64,000 bases of DNA from Tremella fuciformis (GCA_032768795.1 CP136490.1:558001-622000); one strand, 5' to 3'. Numbered from the stretch's first letter, positions 11,039 to 23,218 are shown. Numbers and translations: made by a program. The notes: generated by a model from the letters alone, not told the origin.

Positions 11039-14025
11039 CTACTTGACCTGCTCGCACTTGATGAGCGCATTCGGCCACTGGGCCGACTCGGTGATCCTGA
11101 CCCGCACATCCTCTCCAGGCCCATATGACGACTCCTTGGGCGTGAACATCTGAGCCTTGACACCCAGGGCAGGAATCATCACCGCCGTAAACGTCTGTGC
11201 GCCCTTGGTCAATACCGTGCTCATCATAGTCATCGCCTCCAGGTTGTTCAAGTCGGCCTGATGGCCTTCGGATGCTGGCGAGCCGAGATGCCGGGCAATG
11301 ATGCCCGCTTGCCACCATGCTTCGGCACTCTTGCTCAGCCTGCTGATACGCCGATTGCCCGCGTCCGCGCGCCGGGTGACCCTCTCCACCTCTTCTGCGC
11401 TCATTCGAGTCCACGGGACAGCGACGCCTTTCTCCCGGGCGAGGTGCTCCTTGATCTGCCAATGGACGACGCAGTCTTCGTATCGCCGCAGCGGACTCGT
11501 CAGTCGCAAATAGCCGTCTGTGTCATCGAAACCCATAATCCAATGCGGCTTGGGTCGGAGCGACTGTGTTCCGGCTTCCCAGTATAGACCTGCTCTGACG
11601 ATATCCCTCTGCGCTAATGAACCGGTTGTGGAGCGTCGCGCAAGGAGCTGCTCGATTGTCATGCCCTCGTTGCTAGGGCCCGAAGCCACCATCGGTCTGG
11701 CGGAACCTCGGTACAACACGGGTATCGATCTGTCGTCACAGAACTTGGCACCGATCCGACCAGCAAGGATCATAAACTCGGCGATCATGCTTTGAGAGGG
11801 GCTCATCCCGAGAGAGACCGAATAGTCTGTCTCCGGGACCGGTCCGTGAAGAACGGCTTGCGACGGGATTCCGGACATGGAGAATATGCTGGACGTCGGA
11901 GCAAGGCCAGGCGATTGGACGCGTATAGAAACCGCGGGATTCGCCCACTCGAAACCTACCTTACGAAGCCGGCGGCCTCTCACGGCAGATGCGATGTCTC
12001 GCAGCAATTTGAGGTCATCGATATCTTCCGGCCTGACAGGAGAGATCTTGCGCTGATCTCCCTCAGACATCCCCGCTGGTGTACCGAAGGGCTTGAGCGG
12101 TACGGCAGAAGATGTTTGCAAAGCCTCGTCCACCGAGGCGTATGTTACCACTCGGGGCTTCTTGACCCAGCCCATGCGCACATTGGTTTCTTGCATTTCG
12201 CCTGTTGGCGAGATGCGCGCTGAGACAGTCAAGACACCCTGAGCTCCGGAGCCGTCATCGATGTCGGCGCCCAGCGAGAGATCCCTCATGATGTTGTTCA
12301 GGTCGAAGAGAGGTATACCGCCTTCAGGGAGATAGAGCGACGAACCCATGTGACTGGCCCGGGTTGCAACCAGATGCCCTGGATGCAGATATCGAGTCGG
12401 ATCTGCGATGTGCACATGGACCCAGACATCATCGGAGCCGTGTATCCTTTCGACCGACACTCCATCGTCCAGCTCTTCCGCGTTCGGATCGTCAATGACA
12501 AAGACCTTGTGACCGGTGAAGTCTGTACGGAGGTCGTCCAGCTCGGTCCCCTTGAGGAGCTCGTCCGGTTCGCGAGCACTGGTACCGGACAAGGCTGCAA
12601 ACCTCACGGTCGATTCGATCGCCATGGAGGCTCGGGTGCTGTCCCATGGAGCGATCACCCCTACTGCGTACAAGATGTCGACGACAGCTTTAGAATCGAT
12701 CTTTTCGGGAGGAGAGACGAGGACAGTCTTAGCGATCATCGTAGACAGGTATTGTGATGGTGGAGACTGTGTGGATCGGGTCTCATAGAGGCTCAACGAG
12801 AGGACGTGAAGGATGTCTCGCTCGGCCTCCGTCCACGGCTCGATATCAAGACCAATGGGAGCCGACTCTGCGTCAGGAAGCCGGGCTCGAGAAGTCTCCG
12901 CATACCGTGCCATTGCTGAGCGTACTTTGTCGCAGAATTGCGACAGAATTTTCTGGTCCTGAGATGTCGCCGCCGCCACGATGTGGCTGACCCGTTCTGT
13001 CCGCTTCACTTCCTCCTTGCTTCTGACAAGGAAGCGCCCGTCGTTCCACATATCGGAGGCCTCGGCAACGAAGAGGTCGGCATGAGCCATCAGCAGCTGG
13101 TGTGCTGCATACGCGATAGCACTCGACGGTTCGACCTCTCCTTCCTGTTGTTGCAGAATCAGAGCGACCGCCTCGGTCGCGGTGACGCTCGTCCCGTCCT
13201 TCTCGCGGGCCAGTGCGCGCCACACACCTTCGGCGCCACCGACGGTCCCTTCGCGTACAGCGCCCCCTGAGAGAAGGTTGACCTTGTTCTCGGTGTCGAT
13301 TGTGATTCTCCGCATGACACGCACGGCTTGCCGCCGCGCCGCCAGCATATCCGGTGTTTCTGCAGCAGTAGGCTCTTCGCCTTTGGCCCAAGATGCAAGG
13401 AGGTTTCGCGACCAGCAGCGAGCAGCGACATCGGGGGAGATGGTGTCGATCGGGAAGAGGAACTGGACGTCCTGTGCGGTCGCAGGCCAGATCTCGCCGG
13501 AGGGTCTGAGTAGGAGAAGTCGATTTCGGCCATTGACGAGGATCGAGCCGAGGATGAGGCCCAGGCCAGCACTGCCAGATCTACCTCATGAGCTTAAGCC
13601 CTCTTGATGGAGTGTCACAAAGCTCACCTCCGAACTTCTACCACTCTACCCGCTGTAAGACCTTGTTCTGCGCCATCGACATCTTCGACCTCAGCGGGAC
13701 TGGACAAGACGCTGTTCTGAGGGGCCGAGGACGACTCGGCCTGAGCACCAGCAGCATCAAATGCACGCCGTTCTTGCGTCAGATTCCCGTCCTCGTAGGA
13801 GAAACGAATGGCCGGCTTGCTACTGGGAGCATGTCGGCGGTCGACCGGGAGTCTAGCATCGCGATGCGATGGTCCTCGTGGAGGCGGTCGATGTTTGGCC
13901 GGCCGAGGTCTGTAGGATGGTTTCTGAGCAGATTCACCGTCGATGCTATAGCTGCTGAAGAGTCTCAGGTGACGTGCGCATCTCGTACAGCCCGGCACGC
14001 CCCTGGCGAGCGCAGGTATGCTCAT
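11039..14025 (-). CDS. DSS1: Mitochondrial 3'-5' exoribonuclease (RNB family)
   Basis: Catalytic subunit of the mitochondrial RNA degradosome, degrading mitochondrial RNA 3' to 5' in the matrix with a Suv3-type helicase. Two exons (14025-13628 and 13571-11039) total 2931 nt, or 976 residues, close to yeast Dss1. The first exon starts MSIPALARGVPG and is Arg/Ser rich with few acids, ending RLFSSYS, a good mitochondrial presequence. The RNB domain shows VIDDPNAEELDDGVS, whose acidic residues bind catalytic Mg2+, then HVHIADPTRYL, FDLNNIMRDLSLG and LTSPLRRYEDCVVH near the end. A weak S1-like tail closes the protein. The ATG at 14025 was preferred to one at 14094 because the presequence begins there. 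Confidence 0.9.
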
Positions 14026-14410
14026 GCTATGGTCAAGTATAACGAAGAGAGGCAGAGCTGGAAATCTTGGTCTCGCGGAAGTATGGTTTCCCACGGTGCT
14101 TCAAGCGATTGCTCAAGACTATGAGTGGATACATGGCTACTGAGCGGTTAAGTTGGCAGCTGTGCTATAGATATGGCCTGAGCGCTGCGAGGCCATCGCC
14201 GAAGACTACAAGGCGATTGTACGCCGCCGCCATATTCTCCGTCCCACTAAAGGCTGCACGCGCTATGGCCGCAACGACGATCAGTCGAGGATCGTGTGGG
14301 CGTGCCGTGGTGTCCCTGGGCGGGACAGCATCCAGGTGTATCCCAATGGGCAGCGGTCATTATGGGGGACAGGCGAGATCAAGATGGGATACCCGGGATC
14401 TCAGGCAATA
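14026..14410. other. Intergenic between DSS1 start and bZIP 3' end
   Basis: Contains the DSS1 promoter (read on the minus strand) and the 3' flank of the bZIP gene. No recognisable gene or RNA was seen. Confidence 0.5.
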
Positions 14411-15380
14411 TCAACGGCGGGAACTCTGCGCTATCAGCCCCGCCCTCCCGCTCCAGATCCACCACTGACCCTCGCAAGCCAGCTCGATATCCTTGCGCAT
14501 GACGACCGGTCCATAGCCATAACACCTGACCTTGCGCGTGATGCGGTCCGCCAGCGCCTCGGCGTCCGTCTTGCTCATATCCACGAGACTGAGCACCGCT
14601 GCCCATATATCGTTCGCATCCAGCTCGAGGTCATAAATCGGATGCGGGGGCTCGAGGAAGGGTACGGAGAGCGGGCCGCAGACCTCCCCATGGGGCGGAA
14701 TGAACGCCGTCGCAGGGGTGAGGTTGGAGAAGTCCAGCAGAGCAGACATGTCCAGCCCGCCTCCGTACCCTTGGCCTGGTACGGGCAAAGTTGCGCTGGC
14801 AGCAAGCGGCCGGCCCAGCAGCGCCGCCCACGGCGTCGTATCTGGCGTTTCGCCCACCACGATCGGCAGCCCCGTGTTGAGCGGCCGGTTGACCGGCCGA
14901 GGGGGGTTGAGGTCCGGCGCGCCGGACGTGTGGCCCCTGCTCTGGCTGAACTTGGCACAGACGGCGTGGATGGTGTTGAGGTGCGGATCGCACACCGACG
15001 CGAGGACGGCGAGGAAGGCCTGGCGGCACGCCTCGAGGTCGACCGACGCTACGCCCGGCGGGCCGATGCTCGGTGGGGGAGTGACTACCTGCGGGCCGGA
15101 CGAGCGGGAGGAGCGAAAGGTCGACGAGAGGCCTGGGGAGGGGAGGCTGAAGCGCCGGGACGCGGTGCTGGGCGTGGACGGGCTGGGCCTGCATGATGAG
15201 CACCACCCACCACGCTGGTCACTGCTTGCAGCAGCGAGATGGGTGGACTCACCCGAGCTGGGTCTGCGCCTTGAGACGCTCGTTCTCTTCTTGCAAGTTG
15301 CGAATCAGGGCGTCCTTTGCCTCTCGCGACCGCTGCTGGCTCTTCCGATTCGTCTCGCGCCGTCGCATCAGCCGGTCCAT
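14411..15380 (-). CDS. bZIP transcription factor
   Basis: Two exons (15380-15253 and 15188-14411) total 906 nt, 301 residues. The protein opens with a basic region, RRRETNRKSQQRSREAKDAL, satisfying the N-x7-R core, followed at once by a short zipper (LIRNLQEENERLKAQTQL). The next region is Ser/Pro rich (PSPSTPSTASRRFSL). A C-terminal part resembles domains of fungal AP-1-like factors and contains ACRQAFLAVLASVCDPHLN. A spliced leader exon (ATGCATG at 15443-15437, then GAGAGATCG) would add seven in-frame residues before MDRL, so the true start may lie at 15443. Target genes are unknown; the secreted propeller gene at 15790 is transcribed away from it. Confidence 0.82.
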
Positions 15381-15727
15381 CGTGGCGATCTCTCCTCATG
15401 AGAGTTAGTACAATCCAGGACGAATCCATCGTACACCATGCATGACCACCCTGGTAGTCTAGTGGCTATGGCCACGGCGGCGCAGAGAAGGAGACCGAAC
15501 GTCAAATGCCGCCAGGGCCATGCACTCCGAGCCCGAGACTTGCCTCATCGGGCAAGTCCAAATGGGGATGCACAGTCAGCACCTCCTTCCGACTCTTCTT
15601 GCGATGACATGGCCAGCTTCCGCCTCAGCGTACCACCTGCATGGCGTCGAGAGGGCCGGGCACGACGCTGACTGTAGACTGACTCATGCTATGCTGCTTA
15701 TGCATCCCCCAGCGACGCTTGACGGTG

Positions 15728-15733
15728 TATAAA
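15728..15733 (+). promoter_or_regulatory. TATA box before secreted propeller gene
   Basis: TATAAA sits 57-62 bp upstream of the ATG at 15790, with a C/A-rich leader (CACGAACAACACTCAGCC) directly before the start codon. A CTTATGCATC at 15698-15707 nearby resembles half of the palindrome seen at 7634-7666. Confidence 0.55.
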
Positions 15734-15789
15734 GCACTGACATCCCGCACTCATGTAGCTCAACAAGCATTCACGAACAACACTCAGCC

Positions 15790-17178
15790 ATGGTCGCACT
15801 CTCTGGACTGACTCTTTTTGCTCTGGCCGCCAAGCTCGCGGCGGCTGTGCCGTACAAGCGCTGGGGCAACGGCGGATGGGTCGGCGCCAAGTACGCTCCA
15901 CTGCTACGCCGTGAGGATATCCAGCTGACATCGCAGTTACTTCCAGACCAACGGGTTTGGCGGTAACCAGCTCGTGTCCTCGTACATCATGTCGGACGGC
16001 ACCTTGTCCGCCGGCTCGGCGACGTGGACATACGGCAACGGTTCGGCGGGCATCAACGATCCCGACCCGTACGAGAACCACGTACGTCCAGCCTACAGGT
16101 CATAATGAACGGGCCACGCTGACGAGCAGCCCGACCCGTTCTACGGCAGCGGCGCCGTCGTCGTCTCGGGGTGCTCAATCTTCGTGGTCAACGCCGGCTC
16201 CGACACGTTTTCCGTGTTCGACATTGACCCGTCCGACCCGGGCTACCCGTCCTACAGCGCGTCGTACCCGTCCAACGGCGAGTTCCCCACGTCGCTCGCG
16301 GTCAGCCCAGACGGGCAGGTCGTGTGCGTCAGCAACTCGGGCGCCGTGAACGGCCTCAGCTGCTACGTCGCCGGCAGCGACGGCTGGACGCACGACGCGC
16401 AGTGGGACCGGCCGTACGGGCTGAACCTGACGACGCCGCCGCACGGCCCGATCGGCGCGACGCCCTCGCAGATCGCCTTCTCGTCGGACGGCGCGTCGCT
16501 CCTCGTCGTGCTGAAGGGCCAGCTGCCGGCCGACCTGAACAACCCCACCAACGCCACGCAGCCCGGGGCCGTGCTGTCGTACGCCATCGACAGCAACGGC
16601 TCGCTCGCGGCCGAGCCGACCATGGTCCCTGCCGCCCTGCCCTTCAGTATCTCAGAGGACGCCAGCGCGCCCGGGGTGTACTTCCTCACGGACGTGTCGA
16701 CCGGCTATGCGGTGTGGGACAGCACCGCCGCGAATAGCACGGTGGTGCAGGGCACGATCGCCGACCAGGCCGCCGTGTGCTGGGTCGCGCAGTCGCCCCG
16801 GACCGGCGACTTTTACACGGTGGACATTGGGGGCAAGAGCAACATCACCGAGCTGTCCCTCGACACACAAAGCCTCGAGGGCACCGTCATCACGCACCAC
16901 GGCCTCGGTGTGAATGCCTCGGGTACGGATAACGCCATCTTCTCCGGCGCGCAGTACGACTACATGTACGTCAATGCCCCGGCGTACAACTCGGTCCACA
17001 CGTTCAAGATTGAAGGCCCCGGCCAGTTCAGCCTCGTGCAGAGGTACGGCGTGGCCGACATGGGCGGGGACGTGGTGCCGAGCGGAGGCTTCGTCGTGAG
17101 TCGTGCCCCGTCCCTCTCCACACGTACAAGGCCGGAGCTGACTGCGTGCAGGGCCAGGCGGTGTGGTACGCGCAATGA
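15790..17178 (+). CDS. Secreted lactonase / carboxymuconate-cyclase-like beta-propeller
   Basis: Begins MVALSGLTLFALAAKLAAAVPYKRW, a signal peptide followed by a KR dibasic site, so the product is expected to be secreted. After two short introns near 15890-15938 and 16082-16129, a long exon carries repeated blade-like units, for example VVSGCSIFVVNAGSDTFSVF, FPTSLAVSPDGQVVCVSNSG and ATPSQIAFSSDGASLLVV. This matches the seven-bladed 3-carboxy-cis,cis-muconate lactonising enzyme-like family of secreted fungal proteins. A last intron (17098-17151 region) joins GGFV to GQAVWYAQ and the TGA. Several N-x-S/T sites are present. Enzymatic activity is not proven by sequence; these secreted forms are often of unknown substrate. 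Confidence 0.8.
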
Positions 17179-17572
17179 GCATGGACGAATCAGCGTCGAG
17201 GTGATTGTCATAAAGGAGGCCACAAAAAGCAAAGCGAAGAAGAAAAACGCCACCTATAATGCATGTGATCTCGGTCTATTCGTTCGGATGGATCGTCAGG
17301 GCCATGGCAATGGCTGCGGCCGAAATGCTCCCGCTCCTACTAAAGATGCGTAATGCAGGCACAGCGAGTGGCCAAACCTACTGTAAACCATTTTTGACGT
17401 GCTCGCTTCCCAGTCTACTCTACTCTTGGCATATAATATCCTCCCCTTCACCTAGACCTGTCTATCTCGTTCCTTTCTTCAACCTCCCTCTCTTCTTTGT
17501 TTCCCAGCTCTTCATCCCGCCTCGACCGCTTTCACCTCTTCACCTGGCAGACAATTTGCCACCTCCACCACC
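17179..17572. other. Intergenic, pyrimidine-rich CCC1 promoter
   Basis: The second half (about 17400-17565) is a T/C-rich plus-strand tract leading into the CCC1 ATG. The first half is the 3' region of the propeller gene. No gene seen. Confidence 0.5.
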
Positions 17573-18880
17573 ATGCGCCCCTCGCACGCCAGACACGCGA
17601 CTTCCCCCAACGCCGCTCCTTGCCCATGCGGGAACCCCGGGTCGTGCTGCAAAACATCGACATCCCGGCCCTCTATCTCCGCCGTGCCCCTGCCCCGCTC
17701 CGCAAAGCCCTCCACGAACAAGGTGTGGACGCTCGCCAACCCGCCTTCACGCGAAGAGCAGCTGCAAACCTTGTTGGGCTCCACAGAGCCGCTCGACCAC
17801 AAGTGCGCGGCGAGCGAACGTGCGGGCGGGGTGTGCTGCAAGGACCTGAAGGGCGAAGATGAGAGGCACCTCATCTCGCCAGAGATCGTCCGGGACGTGT
17901 GAGTCGCTTATCAATGCCGAGGAGAAGTGTGCGGGTGGGAATGGAGCTGATAGCAACAGTATCATCGGCCTGAGTGATGGCCTGACTGTGCCTTTCGCCC
18001 TGACTGCCGGTCTATCCAGTCTCGGCTCGAGCCGACTGGTTGTGGGAGGTGGACTGGCCGAGCTGTGTGCTGGAGCCATCTCCATGGGCCTAGGCGGATA
18101 CCGTGAGTCAGCTTCCTGCTGCTCGTCGATGCTGAAGCTGAATGCCAGTCGCGTCGCAAGCCGAGCTCGACCACTTCCACTACCTCCGCAAACAGACACG
18201 CGCACGAGTGCTTCGCTCTTGTGCCGGCGAGATGGAGCGTGAAGTGCACGCCCTCCTCGGTCCCCTCGGAGTCAAGGAGGAGCTCTCGCGTCTGGTGTGC
18301 CAGGATCTGCGGGCGATCGAGGACAAGTCGTACGACCCTTCAGCCAACGCTGGTCTCACAGATGGTGTCGAGCGCGCCATTCAGCTGCCGGACGAGAACG
18401 AGGACGTCAAGACTGGCGGCTGGTGGAGGTGGCGGCGATCTCAGGCGACCGAGGAGGATGCTGGCGTCAAAGGTGACGCTTCGGACGAAATGGGCTTGAC
18501 CGCATTCCTGCTCAAATTCGGCGAGGGATTGGGTGAGTTTCAGGCTCAAATGTAGTCGAAGGTATGCTTACAAAGCAGAGGAAGTGCCGAAATCTCGGCT
18601 GTACATCTCCGCTCTTACCATCGGCCTGTCGTACTTTATCGGCGGTCTCATCCCCCTCATTCCCTACATGGCGACGCCTTCGGCCAAGCTCGGCCTCGTC
18701 ATCTCGTCTGTGGTCACCGGTATCGTCTTGTTCGTCTTTGGCGCCTTCAAGACGTACTTTACGGGAGCAACCGGAGGCTACGGCGGGTACCTGTATGGCG
18801 CTACGAGCACCATGCTTGTCGGTGGTCTCGCCGCGGCAGCAGCATTCGGCTTGGTCAAAATCCTCGATGTCCAAGCGTAG
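17573..18880 (+). CDS. CCC1: Vacuolar iron/manganese transporter, CCC1/VIT1 family
   Basis: Moves cytosolic Fe2+ and Mn2+ into the vacuole for storage and detoxification. The family's first membrane helix is clear after an intron: IIGLSDGLTVPFALTAGLSSLG, then GGGLAELCAGAISMGLGGYLASQAE, where the YLA junction is rebuilt across an intron near 18103-18148. A hydrophilic metal-binding loop follows (HFHYLRKQTRARV...EREVHALL). The C-terminal helices are LYISALTIGLSYFIGGLIPL, LGLVISSVVTGIVLFVFGAF and TMLVGGLAAAAAFGLVKIL. The N-terminus is unusual: CPCGNPGSCC and later CAAS...GGVCC give a Cys-rich cytosolic extension that could sense metal. Start is the ATG at 17573 after a pyrimidine-rich leader. 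Confidence 0.92.
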
Positions 18881-19156
18881 AAAGTATGCGAAACGATCTT
18901 GGTACGGCAATCAGCAGCAACCAGCAGTCAGCAAGCAGCAATCGTCAAAGAGCAATCGACAGACAACGACCAGTCTCGGCAATTATCACTCAACAGTCTG
19001 CCCGTGGGCCTCTCATGGGAATGTAGATCCATAGATGTACAACAAGAATGTAATTACAAGCTATGCTGCTCCATGTCGGTGTCATGATGACGCCTGTGGC
19101 TTCTAAGGCGAAAGCGTTTCCGGTCTTGCCAAGACACAAGCTCAAATGCTGCTCCT

Positions 19157-19718
19157 CTATCTCGTTCGAACATTCGGGTCTCGGAACTGATGCTTGCAAT
19201 GTACACAGACGTAGAAAAGGGTCATGTTGGTGGTCGTTCTCGGCCCTTGGTCCTGGAAGAAGACCGCTCTGTGAGTCAGCAAGACTCGTCGGAGATCCAC
19301 GTCAGACTTGCCCAGCCTTGTGACAGTGCGGACACTCGATGTTGGACCGCTGCAGCGTAGGATCCACATCAAGATCGCGGACTTCTCCCGCCTGTTCTCT
19401 ATCACGATCAGCTTGGATCTACGGACCTTCACAGAAGAAAGAGGACGCACCTCGCCACTGTTAACAGGTCGTTCTTGTACACGCAGGGCGCGTAGCCTGG
19501 TTCTGGTACGGCATTCTCCTGAAATGCGCAGTTGCGGCACATGTACAGCAGGATGTGCGAGTTGTTATCGGACTGACAGGTCAGCTTGGGTGGGTGGCAA
19601 GGAAGAGGAAGGGGAAACGGACACGGGGATAGAGGAGGTTGTTGCTGCCGGGTCAGCGGTGATCGTGGCTAAGTAAAAAGATGACTGACCATTCGCCGCA
19701 GAAGCGGAGCTCTGCCAT
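19157..19718 (-). CDS. RPB9: RNA polymerase II subunit RPB9
   Basis: Small zinc-ribbon subunit of RNA polymerase II involved in start-site choice, fidelity and transcript cleavage. Exons read on the minus strand give MAELRFCGEW, then NNLLYPR, DNNSHILLYMCRNCAFQE, YAPCVYKNDL, DVDPTLQRSNIECPHCHKAG, and finally AVFFQDQ...NMTLFYVCVHCKHQFRDPNV. Both zinc ribbons are present (N-terminal with C7 and CRNC; C-terminal CPHC...CVHC). Four or more short introns interrupt it, including one inside the Trp codon after CGE. It is divergent from the CAP10-family gene. Confidence 0.92.
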
Positions 19719-20436
19719 GTTGCTAATTCTTGAGTCTTTGCTAGCTAGGTCGCGTTGAGGTGTTGAGAGTGAATGAGATGAGTCACAATGAGGACTGAGT
19801 TCGAGGTTGAGATGCGAGTGTACGAAATTGATCCCGCTGTCCTTGGTTGTCTGCGGTGTCTGCCGCAGTGTTCAGGGATCAGGGACGATGCTATTCCCTT
19901 TCCCTGGTGCTTGTATGCTGCTGCTGGCTGCATGCTGTATGCTGCAACACGTCTACTCTCGTTAACATCTTGCTGTGCTGTTCTCGACATTGTCCTCATC
20001 ACGACCCATCAACACGACCATCCGACTGTCCACCACGCCCATATATAGCAGCAGCACCGCCCCGCATCTCATCACATTAGATCTCCGTTGCTCCCGTGCT
20101 GGACCACGCGCTCGGCTTTTCACACACCTCCCTTCGGACATCAATTGTCCCCCATCCCCCATTGTTACAACCGTCTTGGCCTTTGGGTACCTGGTCTAGC
20201 TCGAGCGCGCTTTGGGCCATTTTTCGAGCAGGCTGGGTAGTAACACGACGCACTCATCGAGCTCGGGACGACCTCTGCACCTCTTCTCAGCATAGTTCAG
20301 CAGCCGCCCAGCAAAGTTTACGCGCAGCAACGACCGGGAAAGCAGCTTGACAGCCGTCGCCGACTGGGCTCAGCTCTGTGGGCGACTCCCCTCCCCTCCC
20401 TCACCCGACCCAATCCCACACCCTCCCCCACGCAAG
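19719..20436. promoter_or_regulatory. Divergent promoter of RPB9 and CAP10-family gene
   Basis: About 720 bp separating two divergent genes. A TATA-like CATATATAG at 20040-20048 reads toward the CAP10-family gene, about 390 bp before its ATG, which would imply a long C/A-rich leader. No convincing coding exon was found; plus-strand open frames here are low complexity. Confidence 0.4.
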
Positions 20437-22867
20437 ATGGCCGCCTTCAAGCTGCCTGTCCCGCGGCGGTTCCTCATCCTCACGCTGTCCGCCGCATCGC
20501 TCATCCTCTTCCTGCACACCTTTGCGCCCAAGACGCTGCCGCCCGCCCTCACCCCGCACCTGCAGCACCACGAGCCCGACGCCTCCTACTTTTCCCCCTC
20601 GAAATGGCTGCCGCCCATATTCAACCCGAACGCGCCCGACCGGCCGCCAGAGTTCGACGAGGACGGGCAATGCCTCTTTCTCTCCCCCTTCGACGCCCTC
20701 TCGCCCATGGAGAAGTTCCGCGCAGAGTACATGGCCCTCGAGGAGGTCAGCCCCGGCATCGTGCGCAGCAAGCCCCCGCCCCAGGGCGGCGACGTCGATG
20801 CCGATCCCGACTTTGACGACGAGTACAGCGAGGCGAGCAACAGCACCCGCAAGCTGCCCCAGGGCCTGACGCACCCCATCATCGGGCTGCTGCGCGATGG
20901 AGAGCGCAAGTGGAAGGACAGGATGGCGCGGCAGAGCACGACGCTCGAGCAGGCCGTGGCGGTCTACGAGGAGCGCTGGGGCCGCCCCCCGCCATTGGGC
21001 TTCGATCATTGGTGGAAGTTTCAGCAGAACAAGGGCGTGCTGCTCCCGGACGAATATGATGCGTGCGTCCGGCAGCTTCCTGTCTGGTGGCAAGCTGACG
21101 CTTAGCATCATGAATGCCCTCTTGCCGTTCTACGCCCTGCCTATCAAGACGATGCACGAGCGACTGGTGGAGGCAGAGACGATTGCCGAGACATTCACCT
21201 TGATTGTCAAGAACGGCAAGGTAGAACTTCAGTGGAACGATGACTACTCACGCGATACCTGGTGGGCGAGTCGACCGAGAGCGGACAGTCAGATCAATCT
21301 GATGGAGGACTTCTTGAACTTGCTCCCTGACTTCCGGTGAGTCGCTAGCCGTTTCAGCTGGGTCGGAGATCTAGAGCTGATGCTTAGCGCCACTTTCACG
21401 ATCCACGATCAGCCGTCGATCCTGCTCGACTACTCGCGTCAAATGGAGCTATTGGATGCCGCCAGACAGCACAAGGTCTCCAATCACCCGAATGAGGATG
21501 ATCGGTTTGAGCAGGATTGGTACAAAGCTTGCGCGCCAGATAGCCCGCTCAACAAGAAGGAGAAGGAGCTACGTACGTCTCGGCATGACGCGCGACTCAC
21601 TTCTCCCAGCTGACCAACAGCTGCCGCTGACACATTCATCAGCGCCCACACGGCCGCGATGGATATCTGCGAACATCCTTCGGTCAGTCAGCTGCCGTAC
21701 TCACCGTCCAACCAGCTGACAAGCAGTACATGGAGAACCACGGAATGCTGCTTGAAGAGCACACCTCGGATACCCACCCGAAACCGCATACGAAGCTCTT
21801 TCCTCTCTTCGTACCGTCGAAGACGGTCTTGAACGGTGACATTCCCGTCACACCCATCGGCCGAGATGGACGACGCGACGACGTTGGGCCTGATCCTGCG
21901 TGGAACCGCAAGTCTGGCAAGCTCTACTGGCGCGGTCTGTCAACCGGTCTCAACCACGACAAGGGGCACGGCAAGTTGTGGAGACAGTCTCACCGAGAAC
22001 GTCTGCACTTCCTGGCAAACGACCGCACCGGCGCCCAGCAGGAACTGCTTTCTCCCATTGGCAGCTCCGGAGAGGCCGAGATTACCCGCTTGCCGCTTAA
22101 GGAGCTCGGGGAGTACTACATGGATGCCAAGCTTGCCGGCGGACACTGGCAGTGCAACTGGGACGACGGGACTTGCGAAGAGATGGAGAAGGAGATCGAT
22201 TTCGCACCAAAGGACAATGCGGAGAAGAGCAACGAGTTTAAATACGTATTTGACGTGAGTCAGCCTCTGCATTGAGCAGAGGATAGCTGATCACACAGAC
22301 GGACGGTAACGCTTGGTCCTCCCGCTTCCCCCGTCTCATGGCATCACACAAGTGCGTCTGCTGACCCGAAACGGTGCGCCAGCTGACGTCTAGTGTCGTG
22401 ATCAAGGCCACAGTCTTCCCCGAATGGAACACGCAGTCTCTGCCCGAATGGTATGCCTACGTCCCGTCCAAGATGGACTACAGCGATCTTTTCTCCATCA
22501 TGACCTTGTGAGTCCTCTCATGGATGTTCTCTGCCAGCCGGGGTCATGCTGACGACAGCTTCCGCGGTACGCCGTCCGGCCGGGGATCGCACGACGAGGT
22601 GGCGCGCAGAATAGCGCTGAACGGACAATGTTGGGTCGAGAAAACCTGGCGGAGAGAAGATCTCGAAGTGTACATGTTCAGGCTGTACCTCGAGTATGCG
22701 CGCCTCATCTCGCCAGATAGGGATAATGGCAAAATGGTCAGTCCTGATCCATCGACGAAGCCGACTTTGGAGTTGACGAGCAGGACTTTGTTTTGTCTCA
22801 GAGCAATATCGTCTTGGATCCCATCTTGGAGGCTGCCGGTTCTTCCGAGGAGGAGGCGGCGGCATGA
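20437..22867 (+). CDS. CAP10-family glycosyltransferase (GT90), type II membrane protein
   Basis: Likely Golgi xylosyl- or glucosyl-transferase acting on capsule or cell-wall glycans. The N-terminus [20 protein letters not shown] begins a single signal-anchor helix, then a Pro-rich stem. Family landmarks follow: [28 protein letters not shown], the donor-site block [17 protein letters not shown], and [14 protein letters not shown]. The C-terminal part carries [19 protein letters not shown] and [20 protein letters not shown], ending in an acidic SSEEEAAA tail with TGA at 22865. About nine short introns are needed. In Cryptococcus, relatives such as Cap10 and Cxt1 build capsule polysaccharide; the exact donor and acceptor here are not known. 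Confidence 0.88.
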
Positions 22868-23141
22868 CACAATGTCGTCTGGCCGGCGCAGTGGACGTCC
22901 CACATCTTGGCGCTGACAGTATGGCGCTTGGCTCACGCTGCCGAGGCGGCCTTGGCCCCCACAATGGTGGGTATCTTGCATAGATTGGCATCGGGTGTAG
23001 AGAGACACGTCCAAACCACGCTTGTGTATGCATTATCTTACGCTCATGCTGCACCGCTCCGGGCGACAGGCCGAGTTGTGCATGTTGAGATATGCTAAGA
23101 CATAGATTGTTCAGATTCCAGATATCTAGATCTACCCTCCC

Positions 23142-23171
23142 GCCCCCCCACCCACCCCCCCCCCCCCCCCC
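23142..23171 (+). repeat. Poly-C tract
   Basis: A nearly pure cytosine tract ending in 17 consecutive Cs (23155-23171) sits in the 350-bp convergent interval between the CAP10-family gene and the helicase gene. It is G-rich on the opposite strand, which is the 3' flank of the helicase. Confidence 0.9.
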
Positions 23172-23218
23172 TCGCACCCTCATCGCGTCCAGTCGTTAAG
23201 GTCATTCGGACAGATAAC

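Noticed and set aside
11261..12223. Plus-strand open frames across the DSS1 gene
   Set aside because: They are antisense shadows of the RNB catalytic exon, whose motifs are unmistakable on the minus strand.
15440..15520. tRNA-like A-box (TAGTCTAGTGGCTATG)
   Set aside because: No matching B-box, no pairing acceptor stem downstream, and no cloverleaf could be drawn.
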